64,000 nt of DNA from Bacteroidota bacterium (GTDB taxonomy: Bacteria; Bacteroidota; Rhodothermia; Rhodothermales; UBA10348). The notes below the pieces were generated by a model. It searched no databases, was not told the DNA's origin, and saw only the letters and a list, made by a program, of their open reading frames with translations. How positions within the stretch are numbered: position 1 is the first letter of the stretch; each line of letters begins with the position of its first letter. Position numbers and translations under genes: made by a program. Positions 45,688 through 55,859 of this stretch are shown one piece after another. Location of the stretch: NCBI GenBank assembly GCA_029262855.1, contig JAJCYP010000033.1:1-64000 (forward strand), given 5' to 3'.

Positions 45688-45880
45688 AGGTCGTCACAAC
45701 AGCAATCGGAAGCGAGTGCACGGCTCCCGTTGCCTCAACCGTGTCGACCCTGCCGAGAGCGCTTCGATAATCCAGGGGAAACATCTGCGTAACAACGGCT
45801 GGCTAGTCTTGTGGACCGGGAGGAAAAGAATCCTCAAGGATCAAGAACGACACGCTGGCCGAGTCGCCAGGACGCAATAG

Positions 45881-48862
45881 ATGAAACAATGGCTTTTCCG
45901 CACCATCCTGGGACTGCTCCTTGCGGTGGTTCTGCAAGGCACGCTGGTGGCACCGTCTCCTGTCCAGGCCCAGGTGCCGACCAACCGGAGTGCTGCAAAT
46001 ACCCCGACAAAGACCACGAAGGCAGTTAGAGGAGCCATCTTCGGATTCATAGTGGATGATCAGGACGGCTGGCCTTTGATTGGCGTTAACGTGGTGATCC
46101 AGGGTACGCTTATCGGTGCATCGACGGACCTCGATGGCAGGTTCGAGATTCCTGAACTGGAGCCCGGCCTCTACACGCTTGAGGCAACATATATCGGGTA
46201 CAGTACCCTTGTAATCGAAGCTGTAGAGGTAGATGACGGGTTGTCTACCCGGTTGGATCTGACGATGTCCTCGTCGACCGTACTGCTTGGCGATGTCGTT
46301 GTCGAGGCGCGTGCCCTGCAAAACACGGAGGCAAACCTGCTCAGAATGCGGGCAAAATCGGCGGCCGTCTCCGACGCGATATCGAGCGAAGAGATCAGCC
46401 GGTCTGGAAGTTCCAATGCGGCCGATGCGATGACAAAGGTCACCGGCGCCTCCGTAGTGGCTGGCAAGTATGTGTACATCCGTGGCTTGGGAGACCGGTA
46501 CTCGTCCACCACGCTGAATGGGTCCGCACTGCCAAGCGCGGACCCGGACAGGAAGTCCTTCCAGCTTGATCTCTTTCCGTCGAGCCTGCTCGACAACATC
46601 GTGACGACGAAGACCTTTACACCAGACAAGGCCGGATCCTTCAGCGGAGGACTGGTGGATGTCGGCACCAAAGACTTTCCAGATCGGCTGACGATGCAGT
46701 ACTCAGTTTCCTCCTCGGTCAACTCGCAGACAACGCTGGGTGAAATGATCGCCTACGAGGGATCCTCCACGGATTGGGTGGGCCGCGACGATGGCTCCCG
46801 GGCGCTGCCGGACATCGTTTCGGATCCTGCCGTGCAGCTCCCGACGGAATTCGAAGCGCGGCGGGACCCCGAGAAGGCTGCCATATTGGACGCTGCCTCC
46901 AGAGCGTTCAACGGTGTGATGACGCCGGGAGTCAGGACGGCACCGGTAAACCGATCCATTTCAGCATCCGTCGGCAACAACGTTGACCTCTTCGGCAAAC
47001 CCTTCGGGTTCACGATGTCCGGCACCTATGGCAACACTTTCAGTGCCTACTCGGGTGGAACGGTCGGGCGTTGGGAATTGATTGGGGGGCAGGTCAGCGA
47101 TATCAACAAGCTGACATCCACACGATACTTCGGCTTGGAGGAGGACCGACCGGTGTCTACACCCGGCTTCGACCAAAAGGGCTCACAGGAGGTGAATTGG
47201 GGCGTTCTTGGGACGTTCGCCTACAAGCCGCATCCAAGGCACTCGGCGAGTGTGACATTCATGCGAACGCAAAGCGGCATCACAGAGTCACGCCAACTCG
47301 AGGGGTACTGGGTTGACCTTTCGGGCAACTCAACGTTCCAGACCCGGGTCCTTGGCTACAAGGAACGCGCACTTCGCTCGATCCAGGGGCGGGGAGAACA
47401 CGCCTTCAATTTCGGGACGTTGAACTGGCGTGCCTCAACGTCCGACAACAGTCAGGACGAGCCTGACCTACGGTACTTCTCAAACCACTACACCGCCCGC
47501 GATCGGGATTCGGATGGCGTCTATGAGGACACGCTGTACCAGAGCCCAGCGTCGCTCTATCCGGCACCGACCCGGTTCTACCGGAACCTGAAGGAGCGCA
47601 CCACCGATCTCGGTGCCGACTTCACGGTCCGATTCCGCCAGTGGGCTGGTGAGCAGTCTCTGATCAAGATTGGCGCGGCTTGGACAGATACAGAGCGCGA
47701 TTTTCGCGAGCGACGGTTTGAGTACAAGACGGGTCGGGGCGTCCGTTACGGCGAATTCGGCGGGGATAACAATGCCTTCTTCCAGTCGGTGGGGATCAAT
47801 GGCACCACGTCGAGTGGCCAGCCGATCTTCGCCAACTACATCCAGGAGGCGTCATCCGATCGTTCCAACTACGACGGAAGCCAAACCGTCACGGCCTTCT
47901 ACGGAATGCTGGAGATGCCTCTAGCCAAGGGGATCCGATTGATCACGGGGGCACGCCTCGAATCAACGGGAATGCTAACCGTATCGGGCGACTCCACGCT
48001 CGCAACCGGGAATCTGGACAACCGGGATTGGCTTCCTTCGGCCAATCTGGTCTGGGCAGTCGGTCGGAAAATGAACCTGCGCGTGGCGGCGACGAAGACG
48101 CTGGCACGGCCGACGTTTCGGGAGCTGGCACCGTACTCGACGTTCGATTTCGTCGGGGACCTGGTGTTTCGAGGCAACGCCGACCTCAGGCGAACGCTGA
48201 TCACGAATTATGATCTGAGGTGGGAGTGGTTCACACGTCCCGGAGAGATTACGGCCATCAGCGTGTTCTACAAGGACTTTGTAAATCCCATCGAACGAGT
48301 CATTCAGACCAGCGTCGGAAACAACTCGCTTGGCATTCAGAACGTTGCGAGGGGGAGCCTGATCGGTCTCGAGTTCGAGATGCGCCAGCGCCTCGATAGA
48401 CTCAGCCCACGGCTTAAGAACTTCCAATTCGGCGGCAATCTCTCCGTGGTCGATTCTCGAGTCAGGATTCCGGAGGAAGAATTGGCTGTCATACGAGCCG
48501 CAGACCCCGAGGCTGGAGAAAGCCGACAGCTTGAAGGGCAGTCGCCCTATCTGATCAACGTGGATGTTGGTTATGCCAACCCCACTACGGGATTGTCAGC
48601 AAGCGTGTTCTTCAATGTATTCGGGTCTCGCCTGATGGCTGTCTCGGAAGGAGCAGCTCCAGACATCTTCGAGCGGTCACGGGGCACGCTGGACTTCCTG
48701 ATCTCGAAGCGGTTGATCACCGGGATCGTGGTCAAACTGAACGTAAAGAACATCACGAATTCCGCTTACCTGACGAGTCAGGAGTTCAAAGACACGGAGT
48801 ACGTCTATGGGCGATACACGCTTGGCAGATCGTATTCGATCGGAGTCAGCTACTCCCTCTGA
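45881..48862 (+). CDS. TonB-dependent outer-membrane receptor
   Basis: A 993-residue receptor. A signal peptide (residues 1 to about 30) is followed by a carboxypeptidase-regulatory-like domain at about 52-135 (IFGFIVDDQDGWPLIGVNVVIQGT), a plug domain at about 150-270 (YVYIRGLGDRYSSTTLNG, DLFPSSLLDNIVTTKTFTPD), and a beta-barrel to the end (GRSYSIGVSYSL). It imports a substrate with TonB energy; the substrate is unknown. It is followed by a hairpin and the T9SS-exported gene, so the two may serve one uptake function. A reversed CGTAACA lies 90 bases upstream. Confidence 0.95.
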   Translation: MKQWLFRTILGLLLAVVLQGTLVAPSPVQAQVPTNRSAANTPTKTTKAVRGAIFGFIVDDQDGWPLIGVNVVIQGTLIGASTDLDGRFEIPELEPGLYTLEATYIGYSTLVIEAVEVDDGLSTRLDLTMSSSTVLLGDVVVEARALQNTEANLLRMRAKSAAVSDAISSEEISRSGSSNAADAMTKVTGASVVAGKYVYIRGLGDRYSSTTLNGSALPSADPDRKSFQLDLFPSSLLDNIVTTKTFTPDKAGSFSGGLVDVGTKDFPDRLTMQYSVSSSVNSQTTLGEMIAYEGSSTDWVGRDDGSRALPDIVSDPAVQLPTEFEARRDPEKAAILDAASRAFNGVMTPGVRTAPVNRSISASVGNNVDLFGKPFGFTMSGTYGNTFSAYSGGTVGRWELIGGQVSDINKLTSTRYFGLEEDRPVSTPGFDQKGSQEVNWGVLGTFAYKPHPRHSASVTFMRTQSGITESRQLEGYWVDLSGNSTFQTRVLGYKERALRSIQGRGEHAFNFGTLNWRASTSDNSQDEPDLRYFSNHYTARDRDSDGVYEDTLYQSPASLYPAPTRFYRNLKERTTDLGADFTVRFRQWAGEQSLIKIGAAWTDTERDFRERRFEYKTGRGVRYGEFGGDNNAFFQSVGINGTTSSGQPIFANYIQEASSDRSNYDGSQTVTAFYGMLEMPLAKGIRLITGARLESTGMLTVSGDSTLATGNLDNRDWLPSANLVWAVGRKMNLRVAATKTLARPTFRELAPYSTFDFVGDLVFRGNADLRRTLITNYDLRWEWFTRPGEITAISVFYKDFVNPIERVIQTSVGNNSLGIQNVARGSLIGLEFEMRQRLDRLSPRLKNFQFGGNLSVVDSRVRIPEEELAVIRAADPEAGESRQLEGQSPYLINVDVGYANPTTGLSASVFFNVFGSRLMAVSEGAAPDIFERSRGTLDFLISKRLITGIVVKLNVKNITNSAYLTSQEFKDTEYVYGRYTLGRSYSIGVSYSL

Positions 48863-48884
48863 CGAGACCGAACATACAGAATTA

Positions 48885-48913
48885 GACGAAGGCGGCCGCG
48901 GGTCGCCTTCGTC
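48885..48913 (+). terminator. hairpin after the TonB receptor gene
   Basis: A perfect 10-bp stem (GACGAAGGCG at 48885-48894 and its complement at 48904-48913) with a nine-base loop is followed by ATTT. It is a plausible but T-poor terminator between the receptor and the downstream gene. Confidence 0.6.
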
Positions 48914-48921
48914 ATTTCCGG

Positions 48922-48955
48922 CCACTGTTACGAAATCTATATCCCACTGTTACGA
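48922..48955. promoter_or_regulatory. 12-bp direct repeats with 22-bp period
   Basis: CCACTGTTACGA occurs at 48922-48933 and again at 48944-48955, exactly 22 bp (two helical turns) apart, 52 bases before the T9SS-exported gene. Tandem direct repeats with this spacing are typical of OmpR/PhoB-class response regulators, and CTGTTAC is close to the E. coli Pho-box half CTGTCAT. The regulator is inferred only. Confidence 0.5.
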
Positions 48956-49006
48956 TACGGTAAACCGCTTTCCGAGCGAATGGCGAACCCACAACACGCA
49001 AGCAAG

Positions 49007-52000
49007 ATGAACCGAACACTCACCACTTTCCTCCTTCTCCTTCTGCCGGGATTCGCGCTGGCCCAGCAAGCCGACCCTTACTTCCAGCCGGTCGACTACC
49101 GTGGCGCCTTTGGTGGCGGAAATTGGCTGGAAGGCTGGACCGCTCTGGCAGAAAAAGGCTATCTCCCGACCTCCACGGGCGGGACCACGATTGTAGAGGT
49201 CACGGACGCTGATATCCAGTCCGGACAGGACGTGGTCTGGACCGCAGACAACGTCTATCGCCTCAATGGAGTCGTTTTCGTCGAGGCTGGCGCCTCGCTG
49301 ACTATCGAACCCGGAACCACCATTTGGGGCAAGGCTGGCCAGGGCAATCAAGCCTCCGCGTTGGTTATCACTCGCGGTGCCAAGTTGTATGCCGACGGGA
49401 CCGCTCTGCACCCGATCACATTCACCGCCGAGGGCGACGACGGCTCACTCACCTATCAGGACCGTGGCCTCTGGGGAGGCGTTGTCATGCTCGGACGGGC
49501 CACGACCAACAACCAACCGGACGGTACCAAGCAGGTCGAAGGCATCAACGAGATCGCCGGCGCGGGTGATGATCGTGCCACCTATGGAGGCACTGACGAC
49601 AACGACTCCTCGGGCATTCTCCGCTACGTTTCCATTCGCCATAGTGGAATTAACGTTGGAGATCAGGCTGGAAACGAGATCCAGGGACTCACACTCGGAG
49701 GCGTCGGCCGCGGGACGGTGATCGAGTATATTGAGTCATTTGCATCTTCCGACGACGGATTCGAGTGGTTCGGAGGCACCGTGGATACGCGGTATCTGGT
49801 GTCGGCATTCAACGAGGATGATTCCTACGATTGGGACGAAGGATTCCGTGGTCGGGGGCAGTTCTGGTTCGCGATCCAGGCGACCGATGTCGGAGGACGT
49901 GTGGCCGAGATGGATGGCGCCACCGGCAACGAATTCTTCGAGCCCTTCGCCAGACCGATTCTATCCAACGTCACCTATCTCGGGACTACGGACGGACTCA
50001 CCGCCGGCGATGGAGCCGAGATGCTGATGTTTCGTGATAACACCGGCGGTGAGTATCACAACTCCATCTTTCAGGATTACGACGCCGCTTCGGGCGGCCT
50101 GGCGATTACGGTCGAGGACATTGACAACACGGGCTCCAAGCCGGCTGACAGCCGCCAGCGGTTGGAAGACGGTGATCTGATTCTTGCGAACAACCTGTGG
50201 TTCGGTTTCGCAGCCGGGACCACGGTCGCGGATGTGGCCCCACAGGACTTCGTTCAGACGATGCTCGGTGCCAACAATAATACCCTGGCGGACCCTCAGC
50301 TCAGGGGCGTCGATCGCGACGACCCGAATGGTGCCCTGGATCCTCGCCCGGCGGCCGGAAGCCCAGCGTGGAGCGGTGCCGTGCCCCTGGCCGACGGTTT
50401 CTTCTCTCCCGTGCCCTATCGGGGGGCCTTTGGCACCTCGAACTGGCTCGAGGGCTGGACTGCCCTTCATCAGAAGGGCTACCTGGCACCGACCACCACC
50501 GGCAGCACCGTAGTGGACGTTTCCGACGCGGACATAGGCGCCGGTCAGACCGTGATCTGGACTCCGGACAACATCTACCGTCTCAGTGGTGTGGTCTTCG
50601 TCGAGGATGGCGCGACTCTGATAATTGAGGCCGGGACCAAGGTCTGGGGCGTGGCTGGCCAGGGCAATGAGGCCTCCGCCCTGGTGGTCTCCCGCGGCGG
50701 AAAGATCTACGCCGAAGGCACACCGGTGAACCCAATCGTCTTCACAGCAGATGATGATGACGGCAGTCTTACCTATCAGGACCGTGGTTTCTGGGGGGGT
50801 GTCGTTCTCCTGGGTCGCGCGACCACGAACAATCAGCCTGACGGGACTAAGCAGGTCGAAGGGATCAACGAGATCGCTGGAGCCGGCGACGACCGTGCGA
50901 CCTACGGAGGCACGGACGATACCGATTCCTCCGGATTCCTGCGGTACGTATCCATCCGCCACACCGGTATCAATGTCGGAGACCAGGCCGGAAACGAGAT
51001 CCAGGGACTCACACTTGGGGGCGTTGGCTCTGGCACGGTCATCGAGTTTGTGGAGTCCTTCGCCTCGGCAGATGACGGGTTCGAGTGGTTTGGCGGTACC
51101 GTGAACACACGAAACCTGGTGTCTGCCTTCAACGAGGACGATTCCTACGATTGGGATGAGGGCTTCCGAGGGAAAGGGCAGTATTGGTTTGCCATCCAAT
51201 CCACAGATGTCGGAGGCCGGGTGGCCGAGATGGACGGCGCCACCGGGAACGAATTCTTCGAGCCCTATGCACGTCCGATCCTGTCCAATGCGACGTACCT
51301 GGGAACGGTCGGTGGCCTGACCGCCGGCGATGGTGCCGAGATGCTGATGTTCCGCGACAACTCGGCCGGGGAGTACCACAACTCCATTTTCCAGGACTAC
51401 GACGCGGCCTCCGGAGGGCTGGCCATAACGGTCGAGGACATTGACAACACCGGATCCAAGCCTGCCGACAGCCGCCAGCGGCTCGAGAACGGTGAGTTGG
51501 TCCTTGCGAACAACATCTGGAGCGGCTTCGCTGCTGGAGGATCCCTCGCCGACTTCGCCCCCCAATCATTCGTGCAGGCCATGCTGCAGGCCAATGGAAA
51601 CGAAGTGGCCGACCCGATGCTGCGCGGCGTGAACCGGGATGAGCCTGCCGCAGGATTGGATCCCCGGCCAACTGTTGGAAGTGTCGCGCTTCGCGGCTCT
51701 GTCGCCATCACGACGGGGGTCGTTCTGAGGAATACCGAGGTGCCGGCTGGATTTACCCTCGATCAGAACTACCCGAACCCATTCAATCCGGTCACGACCA
51801 TCGCATTCACGCTGGACCGGACGCAGTCAGTTGACCTGACCGTGTTCGACCTGCTGGGTCGTCGGGTGTTGACACTGCTGACGGGTGCGCAGGCACCCGG
51901 TGCATATCACCTCCAGTTCGATGCCTCGACCCTTACGTCCGGTCTGTACGTCTACCGACTCCAGACGGAAGCGGGCGCCGTCGCTCGGACGATGATGCTC

Positions 52001-52009
52001 CTCAAGTAG
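49007..52009 (+). CDS. T9SS-exported protein with internal tandem duplication
   Basis: A 1000-residue secreted protein. The signal peptide (LTTFLLLLLPGFALAQ) is followed by two copies of a 440-residue unit (residues 23-462 and 463-902). Each copy opens with PYRGAF-type residues, NWLEGWTAL and TIEPGTTIWG-like segments, and continues with LGRATTNNQPDGTKQVEGIN and NEDDSYDWDEGFRG. The protein ends in a T9SS type A sorting domain (NYPNPFNPVTTI, LLGRRVLTL, SGLYVYRLQT). The units look like right-handed beta-helix modules. It probably sits on the cell surface with the TonB receptor upstream. The ATG at 49007 is chosen over 48980 because the signal peptide begins there. Confidence 0.92.
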   Translation: MNRTLTTFLLLLLPGFALAQQADPYFQPVDYRGAFGGGNWLEGWTALAEKGYLPTSTGGTTIVEVTDADIQSGQDVVWTADNVYRLNGVVFVEAGASLTIEPGTTIWGKAGQGNQASALVITRGAKLYADGTALHPITFTAEGDDGSLTYQDRGLWGGVVMLGRATTNNQPDGTKQVEGINEIAGAGDDRATYGGTDDNDSSGILRYVSIRHSGINVGDQAGNEIQGLTLGGVGRGTVIEYIESFASSDDGFEWFGGTVDTRYLVSAFNEDDSYDWDEGFRGRGQFWFAIQATDVGGRVAEMDGATGNEFFEPFARPILSNVTYLGTTDGLTAGDGAEMLMFRDNTGGEYHNSIFQDYDAASGGLAITVEDIDNTGSKPADSRQRLEDGDLILANNLWFGFAAGTTVADVAPQDFVQTMLGANNNTLADPQLRGVDRDDPNGALDPRPAAGSPAWSGAVPLADGFFSPVPYRGAFGTSNWLEGWTALHQKGYLAPTTTGSTVVDVSDADIGAGQTVIWTPDNIYRLSGVVFVEDGATLIIEAGTKVWGVAGQGNEASALVVSRGGKIYAEGTPVNPIVFTADDDDGSLTYQDRGFWGGVVLLGRATTNNQPDGTKQVEGINEIAGAGDDRATYGGTDDTDSSGFLRYVSIRHTGINVGDQAGNEIQGLTLGGVGSGTVIEFVESFASADDGFEWFGGTVNTRNLVSAFNEDDSYDWDEGFRGKGQYWFAIQSTDVGGRVAEMDGATGNEFFEPYARPILSNATYLGTVGGLTAGDGAEMLMFRDNSAGEYHNSIFQDYDAASGGLAITVEDIDNTGSKPADSRQRLENGELVLANNIWSGFAAGGSLADFAPQSFVQAMLQANGNEVADPMLRGVNRDEPAAGLDPRPTVGSVALRGSVAITTGVVLRNTEVPAGFTLDQNYPNPFNPVTTIAFTLDRTQSVDLTVFDLLGRRVLTLLTGAQAPGAYHLQFDASTLTSGLYVYRLQTEAGAVARTMMLLK
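49073..51712 (+). repeat. 1320-bp in-frame tandem duplication
   Basis: Unit 1 is 49073-50392 and unit 2 is 50393-51712, a period of exactly 1320 bp (440 codons). Most positions match, with long identical stretches, for example the bases starting at 49674 and 50994. The copies differ mainly at third codon positions, which indicates selection on both after duplication. Confidence 0.9.
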
Positions 52010-52034
52010 GGTCGCGCAGACTTCCGGCTCAACC

Positions 52035-54308
52035 CTACGAGTTCATCACGACCATGAACTCGTCATTGTTGCGGGTCCCGCGCATCTTGTCCAGGAGCCA
52101 GGTCATTGCCTCGACGGGTTCCTTCTCGGCAAGCAGCCTGCGGAGAATCCAGATTCTGGACAGCTTCTTGTCCGGAATCAGCAGCTCCTCGCGACGCGTT
52201 CCCGACTTAACCACGTTGATGGCCGGCCAGACACGGCGATTCGCCATGTCCCGATCGAGCTGCATCTCGGAGTTACCCGTTCCCTTGAACTCCTCGAAGA
52301 TCACCTCATCCATTCGGCTCCCCGTGTCGATCAGCGCGGTACCAATAATGGTCAGCGAACCGCCTTCCTCCACGTTCCGGGCCGCGCCAAAGAAGCGCTT
52401 CGGTCCGCGAAGCGCGCCCGCCTCCATACCACCGGACATGGTCCGGCCGGTGCTGGGGGACACGGTATTGTGCGCTCTCGCCAGTCGGGTAATCGAGTCG
52501 AGCAGGATCACGACGTCCTGTCCCGCTTCCACGAGCCGCTTGGCCTTGTGCAGCACGATGTCGGCCACTTCCACGTGACGATGCGGATCCTGGTCAAACG
52601 TCGAAGCAATCACCTCGGCATCGACGCTCCGCTGCATGTCTGTGACCTCTTCCGGACGCTCATCCACCAGTAGAATCAGCAGGATACACTCCGGGTGATT
52701 CGTGACGATGGCGTTCGCAATCTTCTGGAGGAGGATGGTCTTACCGGTCTTCGGCTGCGCAACGATGAGGCCGCGCTGTCCTTTACCGATGGGGCTGAAC
52801 AGATCGATGACCCGGGTGGAGACCTCGCCGGCCACCGTCTCCATCGTCAGCATCTCCTCGGGGTAGAGGGGCGTTAGATGATCGAACTCGGAGCGGTGCT
52901 CCATCTCGATGGTAGTCCGGCCGTTGATCGTGTTGACGTGAATCAGCGCAAAGAACCGCTCGCCCTCCTTGGGCGGCCGGACCTGGCCGTCAACGGTGTC
53001 GCCAATCTTCAGGTTGAACCGCTTGATCTGGGAGGGCGACACATAGATGTCGTCCGGGCTCGGCAGGTAGTGAAACTCGGTTGATCGGAGGAAGCCGTAG
53101 CCGTCCGGCAGTAGCTCCAGAACACCGACCTTCTGGATCATCCCATCCAGTTCAACAGCCTCCGGATCGTAGTTGCGCATGTACTCCGGCTTGTCGGCAT
53201 ACGCACGCTGCTTGAGTTCCTCCAGGTTTTCGCGGGACCGCGACCTGTTCCGTCCGCGCCTGCGATCCTGATCCGGCGGATCGCGGTATTCCTTGTCGCT
53301 GAACCGGCTCGTCTGCTGGCTCTGGGGCTCCTGATTGGAGCGATCGCGCCGGCTGCGGTCGTTCCGGTCGTTACGGTCACTCCGATCGTTGCGATCGCGC
53401 TTGTTGCGGCCGCGTGAGTCCTTGTCAGCCCGGTCGCGACGATTGCGGCTGCGTCCGCCATCCCGACCGCCGCGTCCGCCGTCACTATCACGGTTGCTGT
53501 CACGACCGCGTCCGCGTCCACGACCGCGTCCTTCAGAACCGCTCTCGCGATCCGCGTCACGGCCACCGTCGTTCTGGCTGTCCCGGCCGCCATCGCGGTT
53601 GCTGTCGCGGCCACCGTCGCTCTTGCTGTCCCGGCCGCCATCGCGGTTGCTGTCGCGGCCACCGTCGCTCTTGCTGTCCCGGCCGCCATCGCGGCTACCG
53701 TCCCGGCCACGTCTGCCCCGGCTACGACCGCGACTGTTGTCCCGGCCGCCATCGTCTCCGTCGTCAGACCCTTCGCGCGACCTTCCGCGGCCACCGTCGT
53801 CACCCTCCTTGCCGCCGGAATCGTCACGGGAGCGGTCGCGTCCTCGTCCCCGACGGTCTCTGGCGTCGTCTTTCCCGCGCGCATCGGCCTCGGGTGCCTC
53901 CGACGCATCGTCCGCGGCAGCCTGGGCTCTTAGATCAACCCGCACAATGCGGGATGCAGCCGGGGTTCGCGATCGGCGACGACCATCGTCATCGCCTCCC
54001 GACTTCGGCGCGTCGCCCTTCTTTTCGCCATCGTCCGTCTTGGCGGCACGATCGTCTGAGCGTCCACCTCTGCGGTCGCCTCGGCCTCTGCCGGAACGGC
54101 CGTTGGATCGGTCGCCGCTGCCCTCTTCCATTTGGACAGGCGGGTCCACGTTCGGTTTTCCGCTGCCTGACTGAACCTCAGCCTGGGCTTCGAGCAGAAG
54201 GTAGATGAGATCTTGTTTTCGGAGGTTGGAGAAGCCTGAGAGCTTCAGGCCTTTGGCGAGCTCTTTGAGCTCGGGGAGCTTCTTCTCCTGCAGGTCTGCG
54301 ATTCGCAT
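52035..54308 (-). CDS. rho: transcription termination factor Rho with long disordered insert
   Basis: A 757-residue Rho. A Rho-N helical domain (about 1-48) is followed by about 310 residues of low-complexity sequence rich in Arg, Asp, Gly, Ser and Asn (units like [16 protein letters not shown], then RNDRSDRN), then the RNA-binding cold-shock domain ([15 protein letters not shown]) and the ATPase motor (Walker [36 protein letters not shown]). E. coli Rho has 419 residues. Similar inserts occur in Bacteroidota Rho, where they promote condensate formation in Bacteroides thetaiotaomicron. The start is ATG 54308. Confidence 0.96.
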   Translation of the reverse strand: MRIADLQEKKLPELKELAKGLKLSGFSNLRKQDLIYLLLEAQAEVQSGSGKPNVDPPVQMEEGSGDRSNGRSGRGRGDRRGGRSDDRAAKTDDGEKKGDAPKSGGDDDGRRRSRTPAASRIVRVDLRAQAAADDASEAPEADARGKDDARDRRGRGRDRSRDDSGGKEGDDGGRGRSREGSDDGDDGGRDNSRGRSRGRRGRDGSRDGGRDSKSDGGRDSNRDGGRDSKSDGGRDSNRDGGRDSQNDGGRDADRESGSEGRGRGRGRGRDSNRDSDGGRGGRDGGRSRNRRDRADKDSRGRNKRDRNDRSDRNDRNDRSRRDRSNQEPQSQQTSRFSDKEYRDPPDQDRRRGRNRSRSRENLEELKQRAYADKPEYMRNYDPEAVELDGMIQKVGVLELLPDGYGFLRSTEFHYLPSPDDIYVSPSQIKRFNLKIGDTVDGQVRPPKEGERFFALIHVNTINGRTTIEMEHRSEFDHLTPLYPEEMLTMETVAGEVSTRVIDLFSPIGKGQRGLIVAQPKTGKTILLQKIANAIVTNHPECILLILLVDERPEEVTDMQRSVDAEVIASTFDQDPHRHVEVADIVLHKAKRLVEAGQDVVILLDSITRLARAHNTVSPSTGRTMSGGMEAGALRGPKRFFGAARNVEEGGSLTIIGTALIDTGSRMDEVIFEEFKGTGNSEMQLDRDMANRRVWPAINVVKSGTRREELLIPDKKLSRIWILRRLLAEKEPVEAMTWLLDKMRGTRNNDEFMVVMNS

Positions 54309-54487
54309 CAAGGAGTGTGAGGAGTTTTGGTCCTTGGACCTTCACTGGATTGTGCGGGGCCCGAGACTTCGGGAAACCGCTCGGACCGGACGGTCCTGGG
54401 GATGTGTAGTTGGGCGAGTCAGGTGGAAAATTGGCCACTAGCACCCGCCGCTGGGTGCACAAAAACTGGGACGTGTCGGGAGCCCGA

Positions 54488-54530
54488 ATTGTCCAATCGT
54501 GATCGGAGGACACCGATCAGATTGGACAAT
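54488..54530. repeat. long perfect hairpin between folC and rho
   Basis: Arms ATTGTCCAATC (54488-54498) and GATTGGACAAT (54520-54530) are exact complements. Inside them TGATCGG (54500-54506) and CCGATCA (54513-54519) also pair, around a six-base loop, with one bulged G at 54499. The 18-bp stem lies 45 bases after the folC stop and about 180 bases before rho. No T-run follows on the minus strand, so it is not a standard terminator. It could be a regulator site, an RNA-stabilising structure or part of the rho leader. Confidence 0.75.
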
Positions 54531-54575
54531 ATAGACCCACCGAACCCGCATCGCCAAATACGGCCTCGAACGGGC

Positions 54576-55859
54576 CTATTCCAGGCAACCCAGAACGCTG
54601 CCTACCACCTGATGAGAGCCGGTCACCAGAAGTGCTCGGCCACCCCCGAAATCGCGCAAAAACGCCCCAAGCTGACTCGATTCAACGACGGGACCGACCG
54701 GTACGTCAGCGTCCTTGAGAAGACTCTGAAGCTCCGCAGCGGGCAGGGCTCTTGGTGACCCCAGATCCAGGGGATGCACCGTGAACCCAGGCTGCGCCAG
54801 CAGAGCGACCACCGACGGAATGTCTTTATCGGCCATCAGCGCAAGCAGAATCTCAGGGGAACGGCCCGTGGCCGCGCGGCCGAATCGTTCGAACAAGGGC
54901 CCCAATGCGTCCGGATTGTGAGCCACATCCAGAACGATGAGAGGGTCTGTCGACACCGTTTCGAACCGCGCGCGAAGCCCGGCCAGCAGCCTGACATGGC
55001 GCAGTCCCCGTCGAATTGAGGTGGCGAACGCGGCGCGCCCGGTCTGCTCCAGAAACGCCTCGACCGCCAGCACGGCCGTCGTAGCGTTGTCCCGCTGATG
55101 GCCTCCCTGCGGTTCCGGGTAGAGGTGGGTGTACCGGCCCGACGCCGTCCGTAGCGTGCGACCCTCCCAGTCCGCGTCCCGTTCAACACTGAACACGGCT
55201 CCGCCATGGCTCGCGGCCCGTGCTTCCAGGGCAGAGGCCGCCTCCGGCGCCTGCCGGCCAAGCACGACGGGTGCCCTGTTCTTGATGATGCCCGCCTTTT
55301 CTCCGGCAATCGCCGCGAGGGTATCACCCAGGACGTGGGTGTGGTCCAGACTCACCGTTGTGACGACGCTGACGGTCGGGACGAGCACGTTAGTCGCGTC
55401 CAGACGACCCCCGAGTCCCACCTCAACAACGGCAAGATCCACGTTGGCCTCCGCGAAGCGGAGCAGGCTCATGGCCACGGTCACCTCGAAGTAACTGGCC
55501 TGACATTCCTCTATGTGCGCGCGATGCTCCTCCAGCCGGCGGCCCAGCCAGTCAACCGAGGCTGGCGTACCATCAACCCGCATGCGCTCGCCGGCGTGTC
55601 GCAGGTGAGGCGAGGTGTGGAGACCAACCCGCAGGCCATGCGAGGTAAGCATGGCGGCGATCCACGAGGCCGTCGATCCCTTGCCGTTCGTCCCCGCGAC
55701 GTGAATCACCGGGACGCCGCGTTCCGGGTTGCCCAAGCCGGCCAGCAGGCGCGTGATTCTGGAAAGTCCGGGCCTCAGAGCCACGTCTCCCGCCCGGCCG
55801 TACTGAGGCATGGCCATGAGGTAGTCCAATCCCCGCAACGCCTTCAAGTCGTTACTCAT
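54576..55859 (-). CDS. folC: folylpolyglutamate synthase / dihydrofolate synthase
   Basis: A 427-residue Mur-ligase-family enzyme that adds glutamate to folates. The P-loop is VAGTNGKGSTASW, followed by TSPHLRHAGERMRVDG and the VVEVGLGGRLDATNV motif that carries a catalytic metal-binding residue. VLDVAHNPDALGPL marks the C-terminal domain. It overlaps tsaE by eight bases. Confidence 0.95.
   Translation of the reverse strand: MSNDLKALRGLDYLMAMPQYGRAGDVALRPGLSRITRLLAGLGNPERGVPVIHVAGTNGKGSTASWIAAMLTSHGLRVGLHTSPHLRHAGERMRVDGTPASVDWLGRRLEEHRAHIEECQASYFEVTVAMSLLRFAEANVDLAVVEVGLGGRLDATNVLVPTVSVVTTVSLDHTHVLGDTLAAIAGEKAGIIKNRAPVVLGRQAPEAASALEARAASHGGAVFSVERDADWEGRTLRTASGRYTHLYPEPQGGHQRDNATTAVLAVEAFLEQTGRAAFATSIRRGLRHVRLLAGLRARFETVSTDPLIVLDVAHNPDALGPLFERFGRAATGRSPEILLALMADKDIPSVVALLAQPGFTVHPLDLGSPRALPAAELQSLLKDADVPVGPVVESSQLGAFLRDFGGGRALLVTGSHQVVGSVLGCLE

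Noticed and set aside
45688-45880. Riboswitch upstream of the TonB receptor
   Set aside because: I looked for cobalamin-type conserved boxes in this 193-base region and saw none.
49961-51565. 534-codon minus-strand open frame
   Set aside because: Antisense to the duplicated T9SS-exported protein; no protein family motif and its internal repetition simply mirrors the sense gene.
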